Made by a program: the position numbers and the translations under genes. Shown in pieces: positions 1 through 12,301 of a DNA stretch of 64,000 bases. A model generated the notes under the pieces. That model searched no databases and was not told the origin of the DNA. It was given only the letters and a program-made list of their open reading frames with translations. Positions within the stretch are counted from its first letter, which is position 1. The number at the start of each line of letters is the position of its first letter. Source of the stretch: Fonsecaea monophora (lineage: Eukaryota > Ascomycota > Eurotiomycetes > Chaetothyriales > Herpotrichiellaceae); NCBI RefSeq assembly GCF_001642475.1, contig NW_019173966.1, positions 208,602-272,601 of the forward strand, written 5' to 3'.

Positions 1-1618
1 GGATCTTCCTCTGTGGTTATATTGCGGAAATCGGTGTCAAAATCGCCATGGACGGAGGGGATATAGACTCTCCCTGCTCGTTCCCAGATGCCTTTTCGGG
101 GTTGGTTGCGCCCAAAATTTTCCACTGCTTCGAAGAAGTCCAAGTAGTGGCCGGTATAGCGCACGTCGAACTCCCATTGATAAAAGAAATCGAACTCTGG
201 GTGGTTGCGAGCAAACCATTGGATGATCATCCAGGGCGATCGGCCAACAAAAGCATGTTCGGCGAGGTTTGAATACAAGCTGCGAATCTGAGCGTGGTTC
301 CAGACCTCTGTCATGCTTCGAAATTCGGGTGGGATGTGCTTCTCGATCGTTGCTCTCGGCTCGTCCTCGCCAACAAAGAGTGGGATATGTTCGTCCTTGA
401 CATGAAGAAGAAGAAATACCTGATACTTCCCTCCGCTGGCCAAAGAAGCCTCTGCAATCATCGCGCGAATATTCATCACGGCGTCGGCAGTCCATTTTGC
501 ACCGGTCCAAACACGAATGAGAATCGCGGTGCGCTTAGCCTTATTGACCATGCCGGGTTCTAGCGTCGAGGAGAGCGTTCTGGACGAAGATTTGTCATGT
601 TTGTGTCGAAGATTGGAATATTGAATCGAATTAGCAGGTCGCTCTTTGAGTGGCCGAAAACGGTGTTTGTTGACGACAGCACAGTCATCCTGTAATTCAC
701 CCCAGTCAACCACGTCCCAGTCGACGTCGCTCATCTTCTTCATTTCTTGGACATCAGTAGCATCCCACTGATCGAGGCCATACGCCTGAAAACGACCAAC
801 GCGATCAAAAGATACACTTCCGTCCAAGCCAGACGCCTCATACGATCCAAGGCTAGGCTCGACAGCACCTAAATATTCTAGTCAGACATGTCCAGGCATC
901 GAGAATCGCCCATTCTCACCGTTTGCTTGACCAGGATACGCCCAAACGGCGTCTTCATAGCTCTCATTCAGTGGCACACCACGCGGACCAACGCAGGATA
1001 CGATGTGTTCCAGGGGTTCCTGAAAAGCTCGATAGCCATCATAGCGAACGAGGAGAGGACTCGTCTTTTTGCAGTCGATTTCACCGGTCTCACAAGCGCG
1101 CAGATGTGACGTTCCACGCGTCAAACCGTCATGCCTAGTCAAATTAACACGGTCAGGGTATTGACAAAGACATTGATTGGCTGCCAAGGGCATGTGGTGA
1201 CATACGTTGGGAAGTCTTTCCATATCCACTGCTCTTTCTTTGAGTTCTCCAGTGTCATTTCCATCAACTCATCCTCGGTTGGTGGTGGGGATGGAGGCTC
1301 CGTGATCTCTGGGGTCTCTATGATTTCAGGGATATCTGGTCCTTCAGGAACTTCTGGTATTTCTGGTGCGGGTTCAGGCGGTGGAGCGGGAGGTGTTGCA
1401 TTCATTATCTTGAAGAGCAAAATGAATCCGACAAACGTGGCGACTACTTTTAGTACCAGACGTAACCGGGGCATGCAGATTTGCCATCTTGAAGGCTTCT
1501 TCCAAAAGTCGCGGCTGGCGGGTGACCAACTGGGCGGAGGTGTTTCGGGCTCAACAGGGGAGTCTTCAAGCAGGCCCATCTCGGTGCGGCTGCCAGTGAT
1601 GGTGAGTCTTCGGGTCAT
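1..1618 (-). CDS. DUF3405 family type II membrane protein (partial, C-terminus beyond left edge)
   Basis: Exons on the minus strand are 1618-1206, 1134-920 and 868-1, joined by introns of 71 and 51 bp; the second has GTGAGA, a CTGAC branch site and TTTAG. About 498 residues are visible. A short cytosolic N-terminus is followed by one hydrophobic segment (about residues 55-75), then a Pro/Glu-rich stalk (PEIPEVPEGPDIPEI), which is a type II Golgi-like layout. The luminal part carries the DUF3405 signatures KRTAILIRVWTG, YQVFLLLHVKDEHIP, WFARNHPEFDFFYQWEFDVR and YTGHY. DUF3405 is a fungal family of unknown function whose fold and acidic D-x-R motif suggest a glycosyltransferase; that activity is inference. 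The ATG at 1618 gives the membrane anchor directly. The 3' end lies outside the window, so the stop is not seen. Confidence 0.85.
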
Positions 1619-3805
1619 ACGCTTCCCCGATGCAATTCGAGAAAGGGAGCGAGGATGTTGATGTGATGTGGTATGGTAACAGGCCTAAATGAGTGACTGA
1701 AGGTGAGGAGGCGCGTAGTTGCTGGAGCGAACGTCGACGTTGATCGTGATAGAAGACGGTGCGGAGGAAATTGGGATGTTCGTAGGTGGACCGAGCGAAA
1801 GATTTGGGGGCGTCATGCAGATTGAGCAGTTGCTATCAAGGTTGAAAGGAGGAGGGAAGCGGCCAGCGTGTAAGGAGGTTTTGGCTGAGTCGACAGCGAG
1901 TGCAATAATGTACAGACAGGACCGCGTGTGGACAGCAGGCACAGCCAACTCGACAAAGCGAATGAGTCGAAGCACACACGTATGGAGAACAGTGTAACGG
2001 ACACAGCGCAGACAAGGAGGAAACGACAGAATCCCAAAGGTGAGAATTCAGAGGCAAGATAGACAAGAGACAATACGGAGAATCCGTATGCCACTCTGGG
2101 GCAAAGTGGATATGGAAATTGAAGATGCATTGAGGCAAAGTAGACTAAAAAAACTACCTCTCTGACCCTGGTAGAGCCCGCTGGCTCCATCTGTCTTAGC
2201 ATGCAACCTTCAAGCACCGTCCAAGCCCTCAAATCAGCCATGGCGGCTGGATCACCCTGCAAACAGTGTCCAGGGCACAGAGACGATTGGCCTTCAACCC
2301 GAGACGCGGGTGGTGGGACGATTGCACGCAATCAAGGCTACGGGCCACGAATTGGGCGGGTCTGGCTTCCCTACTGTCCAGCTCTTCATCCCTTTGTGTG
2401 CTCGTATCTAGACGAGATACTCAGTATCTGGCACCAGTATTGATGCACCCTGTCTCTTTGACCGGTCTCAGCTAAATCGCGTCCGGTGGGATTTGAGGAG
2501 GAAGTTAAGGGGTTTCGACGCAGGATCGCAATCGATGGCCGGCCAGACCGGGGGGTCCTAGAATCAAGCTTAGCTCCAGGATCAGGTCAAGCTTTTTGAA
2601 ATGGATGTCCGAGCTGCAGGCTCAGATCCCATGTGTAACCAGCAATTGAATGGCGCCGGACAGACGACGTGCATTCAACGGGCGGGCTGATATGTGAGCG
2701 TAGGGAAAGACAGATATCAATGGCGCCATCTAGTGCTTTGATGATGATTTGATGATGCGATGATTCCGTGGACGAGCCAGTCAAGAGCTTGTGAGTGTAT
2801 GCAGCCAAAATACAGCATCCGTTGAAGGGTTGTAGATCTGGTAGGTAAGTAGGTAGGTACCTAGTACGCTCTTCAGAGGACGCGCAAGCTTTTTTTCCTC
2901 TCTCCCATCTGTACAGAGTAAATCCTTTCACTTCACTCAAACTCGACTCGACTTAACCACAGTACCTCGTACAACTTTTCTTGTTGAGGTATTGACGTCA
3001 CTGATTGGATTCTCTTCCCCACCAACCAAAATGTCCAACCCCTAATGCGGGTCTCGAAGGGTTGATTCACATTCTCAGAACGAAGAGACAACAGTGTCCT
3101 CTCTTTTTTGCCTCTTGGTCTCCTCCTATAAGCTACTCCGTAATCGGGACTTTGTACGAGTAAGCTTGATACAACGACTGTCCTGTGGATTGCCTGCGCC
3201 GAATACCCCGTACTCTACGAGGTGCAGCCCACGCTACCCTACCTGCGTGCCTAGGTACCGACGATTACATTCCCCAATGGGAGAGATGGGACCCAAGGTC
3301 CCGCCGTGCCCGCTTTGCCTCTTCCTCAAACATAGCCATCCAACAAAATCCCCATCTGCTTTGTATTAGCAGTCCCAGAATTCCCCATCTTACGTGTTTG
3401 ATCTACAATCACAGAGTGTTCCCACCCGTTTCAGAATTCCTTCAGGAATCTTGAAAACTTCTTTTCTGGACACGCCAGTTTTCCTTCCAATATTATTGCG
3501 GAACATGACTGCACGACTCACGTCCGCCCCAAGTCATCGCCTCGACCATTATTACCATTCTCATTAGCAAAAAAAGCGGCGTCGGGCCTTGCATACACAC
3601 AGACATAACCCCACTATCCACATCGCCGAAACCTGCATGTGTGAGCAAAGAAATTGTCGGTGGAAAACAAAACTCGGCTCCGATAAGGCAAGTGATCCCA
3701 CCAATCATGCTTTCCATTGTCAACATGTCAGTCAGTGCATGTCAACTCTCATCTTGCAGCCCGCGGAGTCCGCCATCTACGAGTAGTAAAGCTGTCGACC
3801 TCATT
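1619..3805. other. Gene-free stretch, 2.2 kb
   Basis: Holds the promoter side of the DUF3405 gene and the 3' flank of the Rieske gene. Only short, composition-biased open frames occur on both strands, without family motifs or convincing splice continuity. A small GTAG/GTAC-rich microrepeat lies near 2838-2864. Nothing else seen. Confidence 0.6.
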
Positions 3806-5587
3806 CTACCATTCGTACTCCGGCCCGACCAACTTACAGAGTTCGTCCTGCTCAGCCGCCTCGCTCTGCGCCTTGGGAACTGAAAAATCGATATTTTTAC
3901 CTTCTGCTTTCTCCGCCTCGGCGTGTCCCACTAGCACAGTCCGCACCTTGTCAAGATACCATTTGACCGCATGTTCTGTTATCAAAAGGAGGGGCTTCAT
4001 CAGCTGCTGGATACATTTTCCGGCACGGATCGTCAAAACTTTGGTATACATACCTTCAATCGAGTGCAGTCTGCCTAACCCCAGAACCCCGGATTGGAAC
4101 CCTTTCTGGGCGTTAATGGCCAATTCAACGTCCTCAGTCTCGACGAATCGCCAATATCCAATGTCATGTTCCATCCAATGGTCGTACTCCGCACTAGGTT
4201 TCTGCATACTCGACCTCCGATAGGTTTCACTTTGATACGATGTCTCAAGTGCTCCCGTTGCGTTAAAGCGAGCAATGAACAAGAGGTTGCCACTAAATAT
4301 GATGGCACCGATCGGGAACAACCAGGCTAGAAGGATAAGTTAGGCATGGCCTCAAGTGTCACTGGTCCTTCCCTCCGGGGATCATAGGACCGACTTACTG
4401 ATATATGCTTCTGATAAACCTTCTTTCTTGGGAGGCAGGAAATGCCGAGATGCTCCTATTCCTTGCCGCAGGTAATACTGGTCTAGTGCAAAGTCCTTGG
4501 GCAGAGTTGTTGGATGGCCTGTCTGGCAGTGGTAGCATTCCTGACACGATGTTACCGAAGTCCACTGGAGGGCAGCACGGAGCAAGAGAGACCAACCTGG
4601 AATCCATCCGCGAAAGTTTTCCAGTTGAACTCGGTTCCCGCCACAGAACTCTTCCAGGTATGATCATACTCCCATCCGTCGTTGGGAAAGAGCGCAAACT
4701 CGTCACCAATTTCCTTTCCTGTCTTTGTCGCGGGCGCTGGATCGAAGTCGTCACCAAATTGCTCCTCGAAACTCACCGCAGGAGTCTCCCTTGCATCGAA
4801 GTTCACAAAAATGAATCCCTGGGCGGTCACATGGGTGTGGATCTTGAAAAGCGAATTTTGCTTGGGATCAAAGTCTGGAAGATTGCTGTACTCTCGAGCT
4901 TTGTGTAAGTCTCCGGTGGGGAGATACGACCAGCCGTGAAATCGACATGCCAGGACCGTGCTGGATCCGCTGGACTTCTGGGTGACCGGGTGGCCTCGAT
5001 GCCGGCAGATGTTGTGGAATGCGTTGATATTCCCGTCTTTGTCCCGGATAAGGAAGAAGTTCCATCCAAACATCTCCAAACTTTCTTCAGCTTGGAGAAC
5101 AATCGACTGATGGGGTATCTCAAAGCCATACCTCGAGTGTCAGGTAATCCCCTGCTTTCTCAAAGCGCGCCTTGAAACTCGCCACGTGCCACAGCTACAT
5201 TAAGGCCAAGTTAGATCTGTTATTGATCCGGGTTGGCGACCACAATGCAAGTGGTGTCTCGACCCGAGTCCAGTACTAAAAGTCACGCAAGCCTTACCGT
5301 GGAAAACAACGCGCGCCGCTCGAGCTGGAAGATCTTCTCGTCGCGATACCATCTGGTGTGTTGTCGGTCAGCAGTCTGATCATAGCATGTGGCTGTGCTC
5401 ATATCGTCCCAGGGAAACGGACTCAACACGCGCAGGGAGGTGCTGTGGCTCCAGCTCTAGCTGCATACCTAGAAGGTGCCAAACTCAACGTCTTCCTCCC
5501 TAAGTCGACCGGCCGGAGGTTCTTCTCTCGACCCTTTTGGAGGTACCCGCCATTGGCAAGGAAGTTGGTGCTGTCAACGGTCGTCAT
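3806..5587 (-). CDS. Rieske [2Fe-2S] ring-hydroxylating oxygenase, alpha-subunit type
   Basis: Seven exons: 5587-5430, 5352-5298, 5194-5132, 5073-4597, 4540-4399, 4326-4054 and 3975-3806, giving 445 residues. The Rieske cluster ligands are C115-x-H117 (CRHRGHP) and C135-x2-H138 (CRFHGWSY). The mononuclear iron site region is ECYHCQTGHP with H255 and H260. The family uses NAD(P)H-derived electrons to hydroxylate aromatic rings or oxidise quaternary amines (choline monooxygenase type); the substrate cannot be told. No reductase gene is adjacent. The last intron (4053-3976, 78 bp) has no stop in frame, but removing it restores the family-like join GRLHSIEEHAVKWYLD. The first exon is least certain: ATG 5587 was chosen because the acceptor at 5352 fits its phase, and an in-frame ATG lies upstream at 5803. 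Confidence 0.85.
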
Positions 5588-6525
5588 GATCTGGTAGGTG
5601 CGTATACGATCTGTCCTAAATGTCACCCTCGCTTGGACGCCTTTCTTGTTATCCCTTGGACACGAGATGGTCTCAAACCGGGGGGGATCCGGTGCAACGG
5701 ATGTCCGCAAAGAACAAGTACTAGTGGCACAGGGCGCGTGCTTTCCAGTGTCACGCTTCTGCAAGTTGCCAGAACCAGACACAACAAATGAACGAGGGAC
5801 CAACCTATCTATCTAAATCGGTTTGGAAGTGAAGGTGTTTATTATATCTCCACGCTTCTGGGATTTCTTGTCATTCACCACTGATAAGACCCAGGGCCGA
5901 GTTCCCATTTATCATTCTTCGTAGAATTTACGCCAATGCGAATCTATCTATCACTTTGTCCCTCCCCGTCCATCGACTGCCCCTCTCATTACCCACGGAG
6001 AAGGCCGTCCGAGAAACAGAGCGAGGGTTGTTTTGCTGGATCCGGACAAGGTCGAACAAAGATCGAATGAGGCGCTGTCCTCCACCTTTCCTCCCCCCCC
6101 CCCCCTCCCAACGCCACGGGCTACTCTAGTCTAGCGCAGAAACCAATTAGACGCGAGGGAATTGAAATGAAAATGATAGGCTGTGATACCGTATCACTGG
6201 GCAAATTATGGTAGTCCCTGGTTTCTCTCACTCACTCTGTTGGTACATACGTGGTAAATACATGCACACATACTACATACGGTATCAAAGGTACCTGGCA
6301 AGCCTGGGTACATCCTTCTCGAATATGCCCCCCCTCTCCTTTTCGCCCTCTCTCATGTCCTCGCCTTCGTTCGCCGACTACTACCCCCTCTACTTGTAAC
6401 TTGCAGAGAGTTGGGCACAAGAATAGTTAAATTAATACCATCTCAAATCACCCCCATGCCCAAATGTGTTGCTGAACAAACTTTCTCCGAGTTCCCCTCC
6501 CATGGATGGATTGACGATGTCATGC
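5588..6525. other. Intergenic, 0.9 kb
   Basis: Promoter side of the Rieske gene and 3' flank of the RBR ligase gene. Contains a run of 13 C at 6093-6105. No coding signal seen. Confidence 0.6.
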
Positions 6526-9500
6526 TCAGCTTAGAATCGACCAGACTGATCGCGCCGGCCGCCTCCGTGGCCCTTGCCCGTGTCTAGGACTCGACATGGA
6601 CCTGGAACTGGGTTTCTGTTTCGTCGTCCGGTCGTTTTCGCCGCTGGGTGATATCGGCGAGACGGGCGAGAGCGACGACGTCGATGGTCGGCCTGCCGCG
6701 GTGGCGGCGTTGGTCGTCGAGGTGATCAGACTGTGCAGGAAGAGGCTGTCGCCGCTGCTGCGGATGCTCGTTGCGCGGGTAGAAGGGGACGACGACGACG
6801 AGCGGGATGTGGCTGCAATTGAAGCAGCCAGGAGCGAGCTGGCAGCCGAGGTCGAGGACGAGGAAGAGGATACCTGTCGTCGATGGCCGCTGTGACGACT
6901 GTCTTTGTTCGTCGTGTTGGTGGGGACTAACCCACCTAGTACTCTCGGCTGTTGCATCGTGCTCGTGGATGAACTCTCCCCCAGCCCCGCCCGGGTACTG
7001 GACTGTTGGTCGAGGTAGATAAGCGGCACTTTGGGCACTGGCGGTGTCGGTGGTCGAGTGTTCACGTAGTGCTCTGGTGCGTCCCAACCCTCTGAATGTG
7101 CTTGTAATCGCCGTCTCCCAGCCTGTAGAGGGGTAGGAATTGAAGCCGGAACTTCAGCATGGTCCTTGGGTGGTGCCGAAGTTGCTCTTTGGCGCAGCGC
7201 ACCGGACATTGCCATCGGGACAAGGTCGCTGGTCGCCGCAAATCTCATGGGTGCAGCGTGTGTACGAGGTTGGCGGTAGAGTCCATGACTCCGAGATGGC
7301 GGAGAGCGGGGCGCGGTGGCACTGTGAGCGCTTTCCGGGGCGTTGTCACCAGTCATCCACGCAAAGGCGGTGTTGGCTGTGAGGTGGGCGACAGCACCGG
7401 GTTGTGGTTTCTCGTCGTTCGGCTCTGGAGTGGTAGCTGATACATCTAGACTGTTCAACAATTGCTGGGACGTCGCTGCAAGCTCGAACAGAGAGCGTGC
7501 TGGTGATGCACTGCTTGCCGGTGACGGTGACAGCACCTCTTTCCACGGCTCCTGTCTGCTCTCCTGAGGAGGTGCACTGTCAAGGCGAGGCGACGAGTCG
7601 ACCCCACATGCTGTGCGCTGCACGTTTACCAGATATGGCCCAACCGTTGCGGCCGTTTCCTCGGTCAAGCCAACCGGCTCCTGATCAGCATTCAGGGCTT
7701 CGAGCATCAACCGCCGATTTTCGTCTACCATGTTTTGACGTCTCTCTGCGAGGAAGCCAAACCATGCGCGATCTGCTGCGACATTTAACAGCGAAAGCTC
7801 GAAATCCACTCGGGATTTGTGCTCAAGTCTGGCCAGCTTGCTCTCGTTAGACAGTGTCAGGCCTTGGAGTTCCATTGTAGCATTCATTTGCAGGGCGTCT
7901 AATTCGGATTGATGCTTCGAGAGCATTTCTTGTTGTTTCTCTTCGCGCTGCCTCTGGAATCGTTCCTGAAGACGGCGTTCTCGTGCTTCCTTGTCCTGCT
8001 TCCCACGGAGGTGCAGCTTAATTTCCAAGAACATGTCGTCTTCCAGCTCTTGCTGCTCAGTGTCAAAGGTTCTCATCTCCATATCGTGCCTTTCCTTGAC
8101 GCTGGTGGTCCTCTTCGAAATATTGGATTCCATCTTTGCCAATATCTCGCTATTCCCTTCCTGTTGTCGCGCCCATGCCTCGTCACGGAGAAGCATATAT
8201 TGTTGTTCGGCGTTCAAGTGTCTGTTGTCCAGGGTCTTCTTCTGTGTTTGCAGAATACCGTTCCATGCAGACTGGATTTTATCACATGTTTCCTCGACCG
8301 AGAGTTTGAGAATCCGTCGCAGTTCTTGGGCCATTCGTTCTTCTTCAGCTCGCCTATCTGCCTCCTCTTGCAGGCGCTGCTCCTCGAGCCTCGCAAGTTC
8401 AGCCTCTTCTCTGCGCCACTCTTCTTGTTGTCTCTGTTCTTCTCTTCGACGTTCCTCGGCCTGAAGTCGCTCCACCTCCTCGACTTGAGCGATTATTCGA
8501 TTAATCTCCGCAGCTTCGGCATCCGCTATCTCGGCCCTTTCATTTCTAAGGCGTCTCAACTCTTCTTGACGGTTGTTTTCGTCCGCCTCGGTGCAAGCGC
8601 AACTCCGCCACTTTGCGCCACAAGAGTAACAGAACTGCGCACCACATTTGCAGGTCATGTGTCGGCAACCTTGCGAGCGCTGGTAATCGTTAGCCCGGTT
8701 CTATAACTCAAATAAATACAACATTACCTCGACCATGGTGCGGCACTTGAAACATCGTCGCCAGCCTTGCAGTTCAGCTAGCACCATCGTGGCTTCGAGA
8801 CCGAAGTCCTGAGGACAATCTGCAGAATCTCGATGAGCCAGGCCGCGACATATACTGCAAATCTTGGTTGCACAATGGGGACATCTCATGTTCAATCTGC
8901 GGATGCGTTGCAGCTTTGAAGGTGGTATCCATTTCAAGCATTTTGTGTTCGGGCAATACCATCTTTCTTGAGCTGCAACAGAATATTCAGCAGCCTTCTC
9001 TTTATATAACTCCCTGTGTTTAGCATCGAGTGACAACAAAACCGTCTGCAATGGAATCTCTGTCAAGCAACATTTGGGCGGAAAGCTAGATTCGTTTTGG
9101 AGGGCGGTTGTGATCAGGGTCGTCAAGCAGGACTTGCAATATGAGTGGTTGCAAGGAAGTTTCCTCGTCTCGTGCTCGGAAGCATCTTCAAAGCAACTTG
9201 TGCATTCAACCTGAGTCGCAGACTTTGACAGTGTCTTTGCACTGGCAGAAGCCTGCAATGACTCCCTGTCCGCTTTGCCCTTGAGGGTAGTGAGAAGGCC
9301 CAGCGTAGACCCAAGAACTCCGCCTCCAAGGTATCGTGCTCTCAGTCGACCTCTCTCAGAACGGCGCTCGGACTGTGTGCTTCGAGATTCAGATGTGTCG
9401 TCGTTGTCAAATCCCTCAGACGCCACAGAGCGACCATTCGACTCTGCAATCGTCTGATGAGGATTGTCATCGTCTTGTACATGGACAGAGTCTCGAACAT

Positions 9501-9837
9501 TAAACCCTTCCGTCCGTTGAACAGTTTGCCTGTCATTGCTTGGTGGCGGTGGAGGGAGGTCAGGGAACAATGACCAAGCAAGAATTTGTTTGAGCTTTTC
9601 AGGCAAGTTCGAGTCGTCTTCAACTCCCTGTAGCTCCGGTGGTATATTCTGTACTGTCCAGTCGTTGCCGGGTCGCCTATTGAAGTCGACATCCTTAAAA
9701 GCTTCCCAAGTCTCGTCTGGGAGACGCTCCTCATTGCTGGAGGCTTCGGTGACCTTTTGTGACATTGAGACGTACAGATAGACAATGTAGCAGGTTAGAA
9801 GGGAGAAAATCAAAGAGGTCAGGGAAACAAAAGTCAT
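6526..9837 (-). CDS. RBR-type (RING-IBR-RING) E3 ubiquitin ligase with long coiled-coil tail
   Basis: Two exons, 9837-8728 and 8679-6526, with a 48-bp intron, encode 1087 residues. RING1 spans about residues 212-257 (ECTSCFEDAS, CNHSYCKSC), the IBR about 295-341 (WYCPNTKCLKW, MRCPHC, CSICRG), and RING2 about 362-400 (CFKCRTMVE, GCRHMTCKCGAQFCYSCG). C375 in GCRHMTC matches the catalytic cysteine through which RBR ligases pass ubiquitin by a thioester; the splice junction lies inside RING2. A roughly 260-residue Glu/Arg/Gln-rich coiled coil follows, then a Ser/Pro-rich disordered tail. Residues 4-24 are strongly hydrophobic, suggesting a membrane anchor if ATG 9837 is used; starting at the internal Met25 (MSQKVTEA) would remove it. 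The ligase class is clear; the substrate is unknown. Confidence 0.88.
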
Positions 9838-11083
9838 TGAATACTATGAATGGGAAGCTGCATCGCCCCACTTGGGTCGTGACATGGAAATGAGTATGAG
9901 GTTTGCTATCTTGGGGGAAATGGCACACCAGGGCTTGGGAGACAAACGCACAAGAACCAGCCCATGGCAACGGTCAAACGAAGGCTTAAAACATGACTCA
10001 ATACCCAAGGTGAACTGTTCCTCGGCTGGCACGGCTTGAGATGAGTCCCAAGTATGCCTGGTGGGAGGAGAGAGGCTCTTGGTGGAGGCATTGGTGGTAT
10101 CCTCATGATAGCCGTGCTGCCTAACCATGCGCGCCATGCCATAGCAAGAACACTATACAAAGTGCGCGGGCCGACTGTTCGAGTATTCTCAGTCAAGGTG
10201 GAGCTGCGCCGCTCTCTGTGGTTGTCAGGTGCACAGCTGCGAGCAAATTCGCCAATCAGCCTGACGAAGGGAGCTTCGTGCCGTCTTGTCTATCAGTACA
10301 ACAGACGCCTTGAAAGGCTATGTAGCGAGTCCTAGAAGTAAAGGTGGGAAAGCAAGTGTCTGCCCAGCTCCGAAGAGAATATCGAGTGGACATCCGTCTC
10401 GGTGTCACGAGGTGATTGGCTTCGAGGGCGAACGACAAGCTCTGGGCTGAGCCATATAGGAAGGCGTGCTTGAGAATGATGGTGGATTGGGTAGATTGAA
10501 GCCCCCAAATCCAGTTTCTAGAAGGTGGATTTGGCCCCCTTTGCCAAGTCAGCAGGGCTGTGCGATTAGCCCGCGTTTGCCGACAAGGCTGACACTAACA
10601 GCACCAGACGGAATCAGGCCCTTCGTTGAATTCACAGCATTGAGTGTCGGTTTCGGGTCAACGGATTAGACAGAGTAGGCGGGGATTGGGACAACGTGTA
10701 GTGGTACTAGTGGCTCTGTCATGAGCCTCATAGCCGGCAGTCACAGGCTGGACATGAAGCACCTTGGTCCGAACCCCTTGCGCAAGTACGAGTAACCATG
10801 GAGAAGCGAAGCTGGGAAACCTGAAGACAGTGGATGCAACTCTGAAATAAATTCATTCGGCCCTTATCGGTTGTTCTGAGCCATGTTGTAGAACATTCAC
10901 AACTAGACAGGCCAGCTCCATGATCAGTCAGTCCGATCACTGAATCACTGAGTTTCACACCATCCGAGGCTCCGGGATGAGTCTGGTCATGCGACCACCC
11001 TCGCAGTGAGGGGGACTGCCATCTTCGCGAGTAAAAGGTGACTTGGGGTTCTTTTAGTGATTCCCAATCCCGTCTGCAAACTT
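9838..11083. other. Intergenic, 1.2 kb
   Basis: Promoter side of the RBR gene and 3' flank of the S19 gene. Short open frames on both strands lack domain motifs. Nothing further seen. Confidence 0.55.
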
Positions 11084-11817
11084 TTAGTCCTCTTCCTCCT
11101 CATCGCCTTCCACAGCAGTCTGGGCAATGCGATCCAGATCTCGTGCACCGGCTTGTGTTATTCTTCGTCCGCCCTTTCCGCTGCCACCTTCTTCGTCATC
11201 GTCAATCTTCTCCAAAATGCCCAACTCCTCGAGAGCTTGCATCACTTTGCGGTCGACAGCGCCAGATGCGTTGACGTGGTGTGAGGGGCGAGAACCGCGA
11301 TTCTTCGTGCTGCCGTGGACTTTTCGGAGACGGCCAACACCAACGGACTTTCTTAGGTAGACATGTCGGGCAACTGAGGCAGCTCTGACGTAGAACCAGT
11401 CGGCGGATTGGGGAGGCAGTTCGTTTGAGTGTGAGGTCTTGACGGTGTCGACCCAACCTGTAAAGTATGAATTATCAGTATCTTCCTCCATAAAATATTT
11501 TGCAGCGAGATGATTCATCTTTCCAAGCACCCAATCCAGTTCCGGAAGAGTAGGTTGTAAAGAGCTGGAGCAGAGCCGTACCTGGCACTCGGAGTTTCCC
11601 TTGTCGCTTCAAAAATGCTGCATATGCCTCGATGAATTTTTGTGCCTGCGTCACCCGCATCGTCAGTCCATACTTCTTTCACTGAAAACCCACGTTCAAA
11701 AGCGCAAGGTCGTAGTGAGAACTGCGTCTCTTTCCCACAACATCGAGTTGGACTTCCTTGCGAGCAAGTTATTCGGGTCGCACTCACATCGACATCTCGA
11801 ACGGTAACGCCACCCAT
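11084..11817 (-). CDS. RPS19: 40S ribosomal protein S19 (eS19)
   Basis: Exons 11817-11788, 11645-11582 and 11457-11084 encode 155 residues. The first exon holds only ten codons (MGGVTVRDVD), as is common in fungal ribosomal protein genes, and introns of 142 and 124 bp follow. Family blocks are KFIEAYAAFLKRQGKLRVPG, GWVDTVKTS, DWFYVRAASVARHVYLRK and VGVGRLRKVHGS, ending with DLDRIAQTAVEG. The protein belongs to the head of the small ribosomal subunit and is needed for 18S rRNA maturation. The acidic tail (EEED) extends slightly beyond the animal form. Confidence 0.96.
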
Positions 11818-12301
11818 GATTGCAAACGTCGAGACGGGCGTCTCAGCAATCACAATTATGGATTGAGGAAGGTGGTCGCGATGAATTGGTGGAGAGGTTG
11901 TCGTTTGGTATCGTCGTCAAAATCCTGGAAGTTCGCAGCACTTGGCTCCGAAAAAGTTGTGTGGTGAAAATCTGCCAAGAATTTCACCACCTATCTTGGC
12001 GTGTTTGCTATGAGGGGCAATTGCGCAACACGTTACTCTGCATTTACATACAAGTACTTTAAGCACAACTATCACATAACATTCCGAGCCAGACCAATAC
12101 TGTATTGACGCCTTCTGACACATATCAGCGTTTCTGTGCCCGCTCCGCTGGATAAAACTCGCTAACCTTGACATTGGAAGAACCGACGAAAGAAGACGTC
12201 TCCTTCGTCAAGCACTACTAACCTTCCAGTCGCTTCAAGCAATATTTTTCCATAAGATGTCATAGCTTTTGTAAGGTCACAAGGCGAGGTTGAAAGGGCC
12301 T
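11818..12301. other. Promoter region of RPS19 / 3' flank of DUF1772 gene
   Basis: A 484-bp stretch without coding signal. It must contain the S19 promoter; no specific element could be assigned by eye. Confidence 0.55.

Noticed and set aside
1813..2331. 172-codon minus-strand frame upstream of the DUF3405 gene
   Set aside because: Leu/Ser/Cys-rich translation of pyrimidine-rich DNA without splice logic or family resemblance.
7909..8706. 265-codon plus-strand frame with hydrophobic product
   Set aside because: Antisense shadow of the Glu/Arg-rich coiled coil of the RBR ligase (acidic codons read backwards give Leu/Phe/Ser).
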